From JAEKLB01 sp050249235 (GTDB lineage Bacteria; Actinomycetota; Acidimicrobiia; Acidimicrobiales; CADCSY01), in assembly GCA_050249235.1 (NCBI GenBank), contig JBFWQW010000019.1:1-36345 (forward strand): DNA of 36,345 bases. Reading direction: 5' to 3'. The notes under the pieces were generated by a model. It saw only the letters and a list, made by a program, of their open reading frames with translations, was not told the origin of the DNA and searched no databases. How positions within the stretch are numbered: the stretch's first letter is position 1; each line of letters starts with the position of its first letter. Shown here piece by piece: positions 1-6,891 of the stretch. The position numbers and the translations under genes are program-made.

Positions 1-122
1 CCACCCCGATCACGCCGCGCTCACCACACACGCCCCCAATCGAGGCGCGCCACCGCAAACCGGCCCACCGCCATCACCAGCCAGCCGCCCCGCCCCAACA
101 CGTCGCAACCCGCGCATCTGGG
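1..122. other. Left-edge stretch without a recognised gene
   Basis: The bases before the stop codon of the kinase gene at 123 contain no reading frame or RNA that I can support. Minus-strand open frames that cross it are in the wrong frame relative to the kinase and have shadow-type composition (Arg/Gly/Pro-rich). It is probably intergenic. Confidence 0.4.
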
Positions 123-1559
123 TCAGAAGTCGATGGCGGAGAGCTCGGGGTACCAGCCGCCGGCCCGGGCGACGGCGTCGCGCCACCGGTCGCGATCGGC
201 GGCGCCGGCCGGTTCGACGACGGCGCGGGGCGCCCATGCGGTGGCGATGTCGTCCCAGCCGGCCCAGGTCCCGACGGCCATCCCGGCCAGATAGGCGGCG
301 CCGAGGAGGGTGGCGTCGGCGTGGGGCGCGACCTCGACCGGCCGGCCGATCGCGTCGGCGAGAGCCTGGAGGAAGACCGGGTTGGCGCTCATCCCGCCGT
401 CCACCCGGAGGCGGTCGACGGTGACCGCCGCGTCCGCCTCCGCCGCCTCGAGGAGGTCGGCGCCCCGGTGGGCAACGCCCTCGAGGACGGCCCGCACCAC
501 CTGGGGCCGACCCGATCCGCGGGTCAGCCCGAGCAGGGCCCCCCGGGCGCCGTGGTCCCAGTGCGGCGCACCCAGCCCGACCAGCGCGGGCACGAAGACC
601 ACGCCGCCGGTGTCCGGGCAGGCCGCCGCGATCGCCGCCGTGTCGGCGGCGTCGCCGACCAGGCCGAGGTCGTCCCGGAGCCACTCGACCGCCGAGCCGG
701 CCGACAGCATCACCGACTCGACGCCCCACGTGACGGTCCCGCCGTCCCGCCAGGCGACGATCGGGAACGAGCCGGCCTCGCCCCTGGTGGGGAAGGACGG
801 CCGCGCCGCGCCGGTGCAGACGTCGAGCATCCCGCCCGTGCCGAAGGTGGCCTTGGCCGACCCGGGCCGCACGCAGGACTGGCCCACGAGCGAGGCCTGC
901 TGGTCGCCGGCGATTCCGGCGATGGTCGGCCCGCCGGCCAGCGCCGAGGCGTCGCCGACGCCACCGGTGGAGTCGACGATCGCGGGCAGGACCTCGGGGG
1001 GGATGCCGAGCGCGGCGCAGACGTCGAGGTCCCAGCCCGAGCCGTCGAGTCGCAGCAGACCGGTGAGGCCGGCGTTCGACGGGTCGGTGACGTGCAGCCG
1101 GCCACCGGTGAGCTGCCACACGAGCCAGGTGTCGACCGTTCCGAAGCAGAGGTCGCGCCCCTCGCCGGCCCCCTGGAGCAGGAGGGCCAGCTTCGTGGCC
1201 GACACGTTGGGCGCCAGGCGCAGCCCGGCGGCCTGGTGGACGAGGCACTCGCCGACGGTACGGAGGTCCTGCCAGCCGATGGCCGGCCTGACCGGCTCGC
1301 CCGTGGCCCGGTCCCAGACGATGGTGGAGGCCCGCTGGTTGGTGACGCCGACGGCGTCGACGGGTCCGGCCGCCTCCAGGGCAGCCGCCGCGGCCTCGAG
1401 GGCGATGGCCGCCAGGGCGGTGGCGTCGAACTCGACCAGGCCGGGGAAGGGCGTGTCGGGGAGGCTCGCCCGTCGCTGGAGGCCGTCGAGGCGCCCGCCC
1501 GGCCGGACGACCGCGGCCCGGACGCTCGACGTCCCGACGTCGATCACGAGGATGCTCAC
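123..1559 (-). CDS. FGGY-family carbohydrate kinase, glycerol-kinase-like
   Basis: A 478-residue ATP-dependent sugar or polyol kinase of the FGGY family. The N-terminal phosphate loop reads IDVGTSSVR (about residues 6-14). Glycerol-kinase landmarks follow in order: TNQR (73-76), WQDLRT (96-101), FGTVDTW (139-145), AGDQQASL (217-224, catalytic Asp 219) and the nucleotide-side GTGG (240-243). Length and order match bacterial GlpK. Compared with E. coli GlpK, the glycerol-contacting Glu84, Tyr135 and Phe270 are replaced by Ala77, Asn118 and Met (about 244), while Arg and the catalytic Asp are kept. The substrate may therefore not be glycerol. The GTG start at 1559 puts the phosphate loop at the expected distance; the longer open frame upstream is not family-like. 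The small membrane-protein gene lies 16 bp upstream on the same strand, so the two are probably co-transcribed. Confidence 0.88.
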   Translation of the reverse strand: MSILVIDVGTSSVRAAVVRPGGRLDGLQRRASLPDTPFPGLVEFDATALAAIALEAAAAALEAAGPVDAVGVTNQRASTIVWDRATGEPVRPAIGWQDLRTVGECLVHQAAGLRLAPNVSATKLALLLQGAGEGRDLCFGTVDTWLVWQLTGGRLHVTDPSNAGLTGLLRLDGSGWDLDVCAALGIPPEVLPAIVDSTGGVGDASALAGGPTIAGIAGDQQASLVGQSCVRPGSAKATFGTGGMLDVCTGAARPSFPTRGEAGSFPIVAWRDGGTVTWGVESVMLSAGSAVEWLRDDLGLVGDAADTAAIAAACPDTGGVVFVPALVGLGAPHWDHGARGALLGLTRGSGRPQVVRAVLEGVAHRGADLLEAAEADAAVTVDRLRVDGGMSANPVFLQALADAIGRPVEVAPHADATLLGAAYLAGMAVGTWAGWDDIATAWAPRAVVEPAGAADRDRWRDAVARAGGWYPELSAIDF

Positions 1560-1575
1560 GACCGGCTCGACCTGG

Positions 1576-1971
1576 TCACGGGGACTCCCTCCTCCGGCGG
1601 CGCTCGGCAAGGACCGCGCCGGTGAGCCCGCAGCCGTAGGCGAGCAGGGCGGTGAACACGATCGACGACCAGCCGATCCCGTCGTCGCCGGCCAGGCGGA
1701 CGGCGACCCCCACCGCCTGCACGGCGACGAAGGCCACGAGCCCGGCGAGGGCACCGGTGACGAGCGGCGACACCGTGGCCGAACGGCTGGCGACCCAGCC
1801 CCCGGCCACCAGCCCGAGGAGGGTGGCGAAGAACAGGGGCACGGCCCACCCGGAGGGATCGTCCTCGTCGACCACCGCGGCCGACACGAGGGCGAGGGGG
1901 AGGCAGACGGCGGTGGACACGCCGGCGCCCCGCAGCAGGGCGCGGGGCTCGACCGGGGGCACGGCCGGCAT
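1576..1971 (-). CDS. Small integral membrane protein, unknown function
   Basis: A 131-residue protein with about four hydrophobic helices: LLRGAGVSTAVCLPLALVSAAV, VPLFFATLLGLVAGGWVA, LVTGALAGLVAFVAVQAVGVAV and SIVFTALLAYGCGLTGAVLA. It ends in a basic tail (ERRRRRES), so that tail is probably cytoplasmic. I do not recognise the family; the general shape resembles four-helix proteins such as TIGR04086, without a defining motif. It ends 16 bp before the FGGY kinase gene and is likely the first gene of that operon, but nothing in it suggests a transporter for the kinase substrate. The ATG at 1971 is the first plausible start. No clear -10 box precedes it. Confidence 0.7.
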   Translation of the reverse strand: MPAVPPVEPRALLRGAGVSTAVCLPLALVSAAVVDEDDPSGWAVPLFFATLLGLVAGGWVASRSATVSPLVTGALAGLVAFVAVQAVGVAVRLAGDDGIGWSSIVFTALLAYGCGLTGAVLAERRRRRESP

Positions 1972-1979
1972 GGTGCCAC

Positions 1980-1996
1980 GGGCCGGCCGCCGGCCC
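1980..1996. repeat. Perfect GC palindrome in the leader of the membrane-protein gene
   Basis: GGGCCGGC, one base, then GCCGGCCC form an 8-1-8 inverted repeat just upstream of the minus-strand start at 1971. It could fold in the 5' leader. In DNA this GC-rich it may also be accidental. Confidence 0.35.
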
Positions 1997-2052
1997 GGAC
2001 TCCTGTCGGCTCGCCCCCGACCGGTCCGGCCACCGGCGCCGGTGGACGATCA

Positions 2053-2093
2053 ATCAACAACGGTTGTCGATGACCAATCGATGTCGGTAGGGT
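2053..2093 (+). promoter_or_regulatory. perR promoter with an overlapping Fur/PerR-type operator
   Basis: A -35 TTGTCG (2064-2069) and a -10 TAGGGT (2088-2093) are 18 bp apart. The -35 lies inside an inverted repeat, ATCAACAAC-G-GTTGTCGAT (2053-2071), which is 9-1-9 with one mismatched pair, the architecture of Fur-family boxes. A second, looser repeat TCGAT-GACCA-ATCGA follows at 2068-2082. The stretch is strikingly AT-rich for this genome. The position implies repression of the adjacent PerR-like gene by its own product; this is inferred. Confidence 0.65.
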
Positions 2094-2100
2094 GTCGCCC

Positions 2101-2511
2101 GTGCGCAGCCCGGCCGAGCTCAGCGATCGCCTCCGGGCCGGCGGCCGCAAGGTCACCCCCCAGCGGGAGGCGGTCTTCCGGGTGCTCGCCGGCAACGACG
2201 GGCATCCCACGGCCGAGAGCGTGCACGCCGCCGTCACCGCCGAGCTGCCGATGGTGTCGCTGCGCACCGTCTACCAGGTGCTGAACGACCTCACCGAGCT
2301 CGGCGAGATCCAGGCCATCGACGTCGGCACGGGCTCGGCCCGGTTCGACCCCAACGTCGAGCCCCACCACCACCTGGTCTGCACGGTGTGCGGCCGGGTG
2401 CGTGACGTGCCGGCCCGGTCGGTCCCCACCGTCGACGTCGGCGGCTTCGTCGTCGAGCGGGCGGAGATCGTCTTCCGGGGCCGCTGCGACGGCTGCGGCC
2501 CGCCCGCCTGA
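2101..2511 (+). CDS. perR: PerR-like Fur-family peroxide/metal-responsive repressor
   Basis: A 136-residue winged-helix repressor. TPQREAVFRVL and SLRTVYQVLNDL form the DNA-binding domain. All five PerR regulatory-metal ligands are present by alignment with B. subtilis PerR: His35, Asp83, His89, His91 and Asp102 (equivalent to His37, Asp85, His91, His93 and Asp104). The structural zinc Cys pairs are C94/C97 and C129/C132. Asp rather than Glu at the 104 position favours a peroxide-sensing PerR over an iron-sensing Fur. I chose the GTG at 2101 because a -10 TAGGGT ends 7 nt before it, which suggests a leaderless mRNA; the in-frame GTG at 2092 would overlap that box. The next gene encodes rubrerythrin, a classic PerR target, which supports the assignment. 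Confidence 0.88.
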   Translation: MRSPAELSDRLRAGGRKVTPQREAVFRVLAGNDGHPTAESVHAAVTAELPMVSLRTVYQVLNDLTELGEIQAIDVGTGSARFDPNVEPHHHLVCTVCGRVRDVPARSVPTVDVGGFVVERAEIVFRGRCDGCGPPA

Positions 2512-2597
2512 CCCGCCTGACCGGTCCCTCCCGACCGCGCCGCCCTCGAACCCCGTCCCACCCGATCCCGACCCCACCACCCACAAGGAGCAGATCC

Positions 2598-3017
<420 letters not shown>

Positions 3018-3037
3018 GCCTCGCCGTCCACACCGTC

Positions 3038-3058
3038 GGCGGGGGCCGGGCCCCCGCC
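3038..3058. repeat. Perfect 10-1-10 GC hairpin between rubrerythrin and DUF3501 genes
   Basis: GGCGGGGGCC, one base, then GGCCCCCGCC lie 21 bp after the rubrerythrin stop codon. It may be a partial terminator or an mRNA stabiliser that sets different expression of the two genes. No T-tract follows. Confidence 0.45.
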
Positions 3059-3105
3059 CGGCCCCGGCCGCCGTCGTCCCCGACCCCCCAGGAGACCGTT
3101 CACCC

Positions 3106-3696
3106 GTGGCCGCCAAGCTGACCCTCGACGACATCGCCGACCTCCGGGCCTACGAGCGGGAGCGCGACGAGTTCCGGGCCCGAGTCATCGACCTCAAGAA
3201 GCGGCGGCGGGTGGGCGTCGGTCCCATCGTGACGTTCGTGTTCGAGAACCGCGACACCGTCCGGTTCCAGGTGCAGGAAATGGCCCGGGTCGAGCGCATG
3301 CTCACCGACGAGGCGATCCAGACCGAGCTCGACACCTACAACCCGCTGATCCCCGAGGCCGGGCAGCTGTCGGCGACCATGTTCATCGAGCTGACCGACG
3401 GGGAGGAGCTGCGGGGCTGGCTCCCGAGGCTGGTCGGCATCGAGCGGGCACCGGAGCTGCGCCTGGCCGACGGCACCGCCGTGGTGGCCACGCCCGATCC
3501 CGCCCACGCCGCCCGCCTGACCCGCGAGGAGGTCACGGCGTCGGTCCACTACGTCCGCTTCGACCTCACCGATGCCCAGGTGGCGGCCTTCGCGGCCGGT
3601 CCGGTGCGCCTCGCGGTGCGCCACCCGAACTACGACGAGTCGGTCGAGCTGTCGCCGGGCACCGTCGAGGAGCTGGTCGCCGACCTCCGGGGCTGA
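3106..3696 (+). CDS. DUF3501 family protein
   Basis: A 196-residue soluble protein that I recognise as DUF3501 from its N-terminal LTLDDIADLRAYERERDEFRARVIDLKKRRRVGVGPIVTFVFENR (in pieces: LTLDDI, YERERDEFR, KKRRRVGVGP) and its C-terminal HPNYDESVEL. The biochemical role of the family is unknown. It commonly sits beside rubrerythrin genes, sometimes with a heterodisulfide-reductase-like Fe-S oxidoreductase, and here directly follows rubrerythrin, so a part in peroxide or diiron-centre metabolism is a reasonable inference. It has no signal peptide, membrane segment or Cys cluster. The GTG start at 3106 has AGGAG at 3090-3094. The usual Fe-S partner gene is not seen nearby. Confidence 0.8.
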   Translation: MAAKLTLDDIADLRAYERERDEFRARVIDLKKRRRVGVGPIVTFVFENRDTVRFQVQEMARVERMLTDEAIQTELDTYNPLIPEAGQLSATMFIELTDGEELRGWLPRLVGIERAPELRLADGTAVVATPDPAHAARLTREEVTASVHYVRFDLTDAQVAAFAAGPVRLAVRHPNYDESVELSPGTVEELVADLRG

Positions 3697-3825
3697 CCGT
3701 CGCGCCAGCCGTCCCGGCCGGCGTTCCCGCAGGTCAGAGCCAGATGGACTCGTCCGACGGGCTTCGCGATACTGCTGCCGTCAGATCGCACCACCCGCAC
3801 GACCGTTAGGAAGCGAACCCCCCCA

Positions 3826-4056
3826 ATGAAGCAGACCTGGCGCGAGACCGGCGCGTGTCGAGGCATCGACCCCGGGATCTTCTATCCCGGCGAGGACGAC
3901 GACGCCGACGAGGCGAAGGCCATCTGCATGGGGTGCGGCGTCCGGCAGGCCTGCCTGGAGCACGCCCTGGCCAGCCGGGAGAAGGAAGGCGTCTGGGGGG
4001 GCGCCACCGAGCGTGAGCGTCGCCGGATCATCCGCCAGCGCCGCCGCACCGCCTGA
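3826..4056 (+). CDS. WhiB-family Fe-S transcription factor
   Basis: A 76-residue Wbl protein, found only in Actinobacteria and their phages. The four [4Fe-4S] cysteines are Cys11, Cys34, Cys37 and Cys43 (C..C-x2-C-x5-C). The family's GVWGG turn is at residues 55-59, followed by a very basic tail (ERERRRIIRQRRRTA) that would contact DNA. Wbl proteins act with the primary sigma factor and sense redox or nitric oxide through the cluster. The size and the FYPGEDDD segment resemble the WhiB1/WhiB2-type short forms. The ATG at 3826 is preceded only by a weak AGGAAG at 3808-3813. The 129-bp gap upstream carries a possible GATACT-type -10 near 3770. Location beyond the peroxide block fits redox sensing, but co-regulation is not shown. 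Confidence 0.95.
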   Translation: MKQTWRETGACRGIDPGIFYPGEDDDADEAKAICMGCGVRQACLEHALASREKEGVWGGATERERRRIIRQRRRTA

Positions 4057-4119
4057 GCCGGGCCGCACCGCCTCCATGGCAGCCGTGGTGCTCGGCCCCG
4101 GCCGGGCAGACTGTCGGCC

Positions 4120-5220
4120 GTGACGACCCTGGCTGCGCTCGGGGGCTGGCCGCCGGTGCTGCGCCGGCTGCTGGCCGGCGACGACCTCACCGGCGACGAA
4201 GCCGCGGCCGCCCTGGCCGAGGTGCTGGCTGGGGAGGCCACCCCGGCCCAGATCGCCGCCTTCGTCGTGGCGCTCCGGGCCAAGGGCGAGACCGTGGAGG
4301 AGCTGGCCGGGATGGTCGGCGCCATGCTCGACGCCGCCGAGCGGGTGGCGGTGCCGGCCGGCCTCGACCCGATCGACACCTGCGGCACCGGGGGCTCGGC
4401 CCCCCGCCGGGAGGCCTGCTTCAACGTCGGCACCCTCACCGCCCTGGTGGCGGCCGGTGCCGGGGCCACGGTCTGCAAGCACGGCGGCCGGGCCGCCACC
4501 GCCACGAGCAGCTCGGCCGACCTGCTGGCCGCCCTCGGCGTGGCCATCGAGCTCGGTCCGGCCGGCGTCGCCCGCTGCCTCGGCGAGGTGGGCATGGCCT
4601 TCTGCTTCGCCCCCCGCTTCCACCCGGCCATGCGCCACGCCGCCCCGGTGCGCCGGGAGCTGGGCGTGCCCACGGTCTTCAACCTCCTCGGCCCGCTCTC
4701 GAACCCGAGCGGGCTGCGGCGCCAGGTGCTTGGCGTCGCCGACGCCGGGCTGGCCCCCACCCTGGCCGCGGTGCTCTCGGCCCGGGGTTCCGAGCGGGCG
4801 ATGGTGGTGCGGGGTCACGACGGCCTCGACGAGCTCACCACGACGGCCCCCTCCACCGTGTTCGAGGTCCGTGACGGCGAGGTCCGCACCTACGACGTCG
4901 ACCCGACCGCCCTCGGCCTGCGGCCGGCGTCGGCCGACGACATCCGGGGCGGCGACCCGGCGGCCAACGTGGCCCTGGCCCGGCGGGTGCTGGGGGGCCA
5001 GCCCGGCCCGCACCGGGAGGTGGTGGCCCTCAACGCCGCCGCCGCGCTGGTGGTGGCGGGCCTGGCCGACGACCTGGCTGCCGGGCTCGAGCGGGCTTTC
5101 GCGGCGATCGACGACGGTGCCGCGGCCGGGGTGCTCGACCGGCTGGTGGCGGTGTCGACGAAAGCCGCCGCCGACGAAGCCGCCGCCGACGAGGCCGCGC
5201 CGGGCGGGAGCGGGGCGTGA
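4120..5220 (+). CDS. TrpD-like anthranilate phosphoribosyltransferase with altered active-site loops
   Basis: A 366-residue glycosyltransferase family 3 protein closely resembling actinobacterial TrpD, which joins anthranilate to PRPP in tryptophan synthesis. Family signatures include DTCGTGG (87-92), FCFAPRFHPAMRHAAPVRRELGVPTVFNLLGPL in shorter pieces, and GHDGLDELTTT. Several loop residues are atypical. After GTGG a three-residue-longer SAPRREACF replaces DGxxTF. The Mg/PRPP motif NxST reads NVGT (102-105), and the anthranilate-site KHGNR reads KHGGR (120-124). Activity or substrate may therefore differ. No other trp gene is nearby. The GTG at 4120 follows a CAGACT hexamer by 7 nt. The C-terminus has an Ala/Asp-rich repeat (KAAADEAAADEAA). 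The stop overlaps the next start (GTGA), so the two genes are translationally coupled. Confidence 0.8.
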   Translation: MTTLAALGGWPPVLRRLLAGDDLTGDEAAAALAEVLAGEATPAQIAAFVVALRAKGETVEELAGMVGAMLDAAERVAVPAGLDPIDTCGTGGSAPRREACFNVGTLTALVAAGAGATVCKHGGRAATATSSSADLLAALGVAIELGPAGVARCLGEVGMAFCFAPRFHPAMRHAAPVRRELGVPTVFNLLGPLSNPSGLRRQVLGVADAGLAPTLAAVLSARGSERAMVVRGHDGLDELTTTAPSTVFEVRDGEVRTYDVDPTALGLRPASADDIRGGDPAANVALARRVLGGQPGPHREVVALNAAAALVVAGLADDLAAGLERAFAAIDDGAAAGVLDRLVAVSTKAAADEAAADEAAPGGSGA

Positions 5221-5450
5221 GGGGCGACGGGGGCGAGCCGGCCCCGGCCCGGTACCGCTGCGGGGCCTGCGGCAACGTCACCCGCTTCGACGTGGTGGCC
5301 ACCCGGCGCACCCGCTCGTTCCACCACTTCACGGTGGGTGGCGAGCTCACCGTCGAAGAGGAGCAGGTGCTGGCCGAGGACGTGGAGGACGTGTCCTGCC
5401 GGTGGTGCGGCCACGGCCGCGAGGTCGAGCGGATCGTCCCCGCCGGCTGA
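5217..5450 (+). CDS. Small zinc-ribbon-like protein, coupled to trpD-like gene
   Basis: A 77-residue protein with two CxxC knuckles, C15-x2-C18 (RCGACGN) and C61-x2-C64 (CRWCGHG), 42 residues apart. This is the layout of a rubredoxin/zinc-ribbon fold that binds one metal ion. Between them lie a His pair (FHHF, about 36-37) and an acidic helix (EEEQVLAEDVEDV). The GTG start at 5217 overlaps the TGA of the TrpD-like gene by four bases, which indicates one operon and coupled translation. I do not know the function; a nucleic-acid-binding or protein-interaction role is only a general expectation for such ribbons. Confidence 0.72.
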   Translation: MRGDGGEPAPARYRCGACGNVTRFDVVATRRTRSFHHFTVGGELTVEEEQVLAEDVEDVSCRWCGHGREVERIVPAG

Positions 5451-5478
5451 GGGGTGCGCGGTCCGGGCGTCCGGTTCC

Positions 5479-5523
5479 GGTGTCACAGGCCGTCGGCTCG
5501 GTGTCACAGGCCGTCCGTAGGTT
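5479..5523 (+). promoter_or_regulatory. Tandem 16-bp repeat with PafBC-like promoter
   Basis: GGTGTCACAGGCCGTC occurs twice exactly, at 5479-5494 and 5500-5515, 21 bp apart (two helical turns). The second copy is followed by TAGGTT (5518-5523), 7 nt before the ATG at 5531. TGTCACAG, 8 nt, then TAGGTT resembles the mycobacterial RecA-independent DNA-damage promoter bound by PafBC (TTGTCRGTG, 8 nt, TANNNT), with two changes in the GTG triplet. Damage inducibility is inferred. Confidence 0.55.
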
Positions 5524-5530
5524 GCGCTCC

Positions 5531-5758
5531 ATGGCTGAGCTGCCCGGCACCCACCCCGACGACGCCACCCGCCTCACGATCGACTGCGACGACTGCCGGT
5601 TCCAGGGCAGCCCGGTCTGCGCCGACTGCGTGGTCACGTTCCTCTGCGAGCGGGCGCCCGACGACGCCGTCGTGATCGACGTGTCGGAGGTGCGGGCTGT
5701 GCGCCTGCTCTCGGCGGCCGGCCTGGTGCCCGGGCTCCGCCACCGCCGCACGGGCTGA
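5531..5758 (+). CDS. 75-residue Cys-rich protein of unknown function
   Basis: A small protein with five cysteines: C19-x2-C22, C30-x2-C33 and C39 (DCDDCRFQGSPVCADCVVTFLC). The first four could form one tight metal site or an Fe-S cluster. The rest, DDAVVIDVSEVRAVRLLSAAGLVPGL, is predicted as a strand and a helix. The ATG at 5531 begins 7 nt after a TAGGTT -10, so the mRNA should be leaderless. It was easy to miss because a longer shadow frame covers it; the codon pattern (GC at third positions, acidic protein) and promoter support it as real. I do not recognise a named family. The tandem repeat upstream makes it a candidate DNA-damage or stress gene. Confidence 0.72.
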   Translation: MAELPGTHPDDATRLTIDCDDCRFQGSPVCADCVVTFLCERAPDDAVVIDVSEVRAVRLLSAAGLVPGLRHRRTG

Positions 5759-5820
5759 GCCCCCGGCGCGGCGGCCCCGGCGAGGGCGACCGGCGAGACC
5801 GCTGGTACGGTCGCCGGTTG

Positions 5821-6891
5821 GTGCCGGACGAGCGTGGAAGCCGCGCCATCCCGTCCGTGGACGAGCTCGGGGCCGCCGGCCGGGCCGCCGGGATCGACGC
5901 CCTGGGCGTGGCCGGCGCCGATCCCTTCGACGACACCCGTGCCGTCCTCGAGGCCCGCAAGGCGGCCGGGCTGCACGGCGGCATGCAGTTCACCTACCGC
6001 AACCCGGCCCGCTCGACCGACCCGTCCCGGGTGGTGCCCGGGGCCCGGGCCCTCGTCGTGGGGGCGCGGGGCTACCGGCGCCAGGAGCCGCCCGGCCCGC
6101 CCGGTTCCGAACCGGCCGGGCGGGTGGCCCGCTACGCCCGGCACGACCACTACGGCGAGCTGCGGGCCGGCCTCGGGGCCGTCGCTGCCGTGCTGCGGGG
6201 CCACGGGTGGGCGGCCCGGGTGGTGTGCGACGACAACGCCCTGGTCGATCGGGCCGCGGCCCAGCGGGCCGGTCTCGGCTGGTACGGCAAGAGCGCCAAC
6301 CTCCTGCTCCCCGGGATGGGGTCTTGGTTCGTGCTCGGCAGCGTGGTCACCGACGCCCCGCTGCCCGCCTCGGCCGGACCCGTCGCCGACGGCTGCGGCC
6401 CGTGCACCCGCTGCCTCGACGCCTGCCCGACCGGTGCCATCGTCGGGCCCGGCGTGGTCGACGCCCGGCGCTGCCTGGCCTGGCTGGTCCAGGCCCCGGG
6501 GTCCATCCCGGTGGCCTTCCGGGCCGCGCTCGGCGACCGCATCTACGGCTGCGACGACTGCCAGGAGGTCTGCCCGCCCAACCGTGGGCTCGACCGGCGG
6601 TCGCCGGCACCGGACGACGCCGGGGACGGGGCCTGGGTCGGCCTCCTCGCCCTGCTGGCGTCGGGCGACGACGCGCTGCTCGAGGCCCACGGCCGCTGGT
6701 ACGTGCCCGACCGAGATCCCCGCTACCTGCGCCGTAACGCCATCGTGGCCCTCGGCAACGTCGGCCGGCCCGACGACCCGGCCGTGACCCGGACCCTCGA
6801 CGCCCACGCCGGGGGCAACGACGCCCTGCTCGCCGAGCACGCCCGCTGGGCGCTGGACCGGCTGGGGGAGCGGGCCCGTGCCCGTGCCTGA
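5821..6891 (+). CDS. queG: Epoxyqueuosine reductase QueG-like
   Basis: A 356-residue cobalamin- and Fe-S-dependent enzyme that performs the last step of queuosine synthesis in tRNA, reducing epoxyqueuosine. The catalytic region is VCDDNALVDRAAAQRAGLGWYGK (in parts DDNALVDR and GLGWYGK), with GSWFVLGSVVTD after it. Two [4Fe-4S] clusters are marked by CGPCTRCLDACPTGA plus CLAW and by CDDCQEVCP. A C-terminal HEAT-like segment (YLRRNAIVALGNVG) is also typical. A -10 TACGGT lies at 5806-5811. The start may be the TTG at 5818 (6 nt from the -10) or the GTG at 5821; I took GTG. No queuosine de novo genes are in view. The 3' end overlaps the next gene by 14 bp. Confidence 0.86.
   Translation: MPDERGSRAIPSVDELGAAGRAAGIDALGVAGADPFDDTRAVLEARKAAGLHGGMQFTYRNPARSTDPSRVVPGARALVVGARGYRRQEPPGPPGSEPAGRVARYARHDHYGELRAGLGAVAAVLRGHGWAARVVCDDNALVDRAAAQRAGLGWYGKSANLLLPGMGSWFVLGSVVTDAPLPASAGPVADGCGPCTRCLDACPTGAIVGPGVVDARRCLAWLVQAPGSIPVAFRAALGDRIYGCDDCQEVCPPNRGLDRRSPAPDDAGDGAWVGLLALLASGDDALLEAHGRWYVPDRDPRYLRRNAIVALGNVGRPDDPAVTRTLDAHAGGNDALLAEHARWALDRLGERARARA

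Noticed and set aside
310..2073. Long plus-strand open frames opposite the FGGY kinase gene
   Set aside because: They have Arg/Pro/Ser-rich composition with no domain and arise from the very high GC content; the kinase on the other strand has full family motifs.
2092..2100. GTG at 2092 as the start of the Fur-family gene
   Set aside because: It would lie inside the -10 box TAGGGT; the GTG at 2101 has the 7-nt spacing seen in many other genes here.
4064..4119. A trp operon around the TrpD-like gene
   Set aside because: Neighbours are WhiB and small Cys-rich proteins; no trpE, trpC, trpB or trpA is present, and no attenuator-like leader peptide rich in Trp was seen.
5821..6891. Reductive dehalogenase instead of QueG
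   Set aside because: The two-cluster ferredoxin pattern is shared, but the length, the GLGWYGK region, the HEAT-like end and the lack of a Tat signal or RdhB partner fit QueG.
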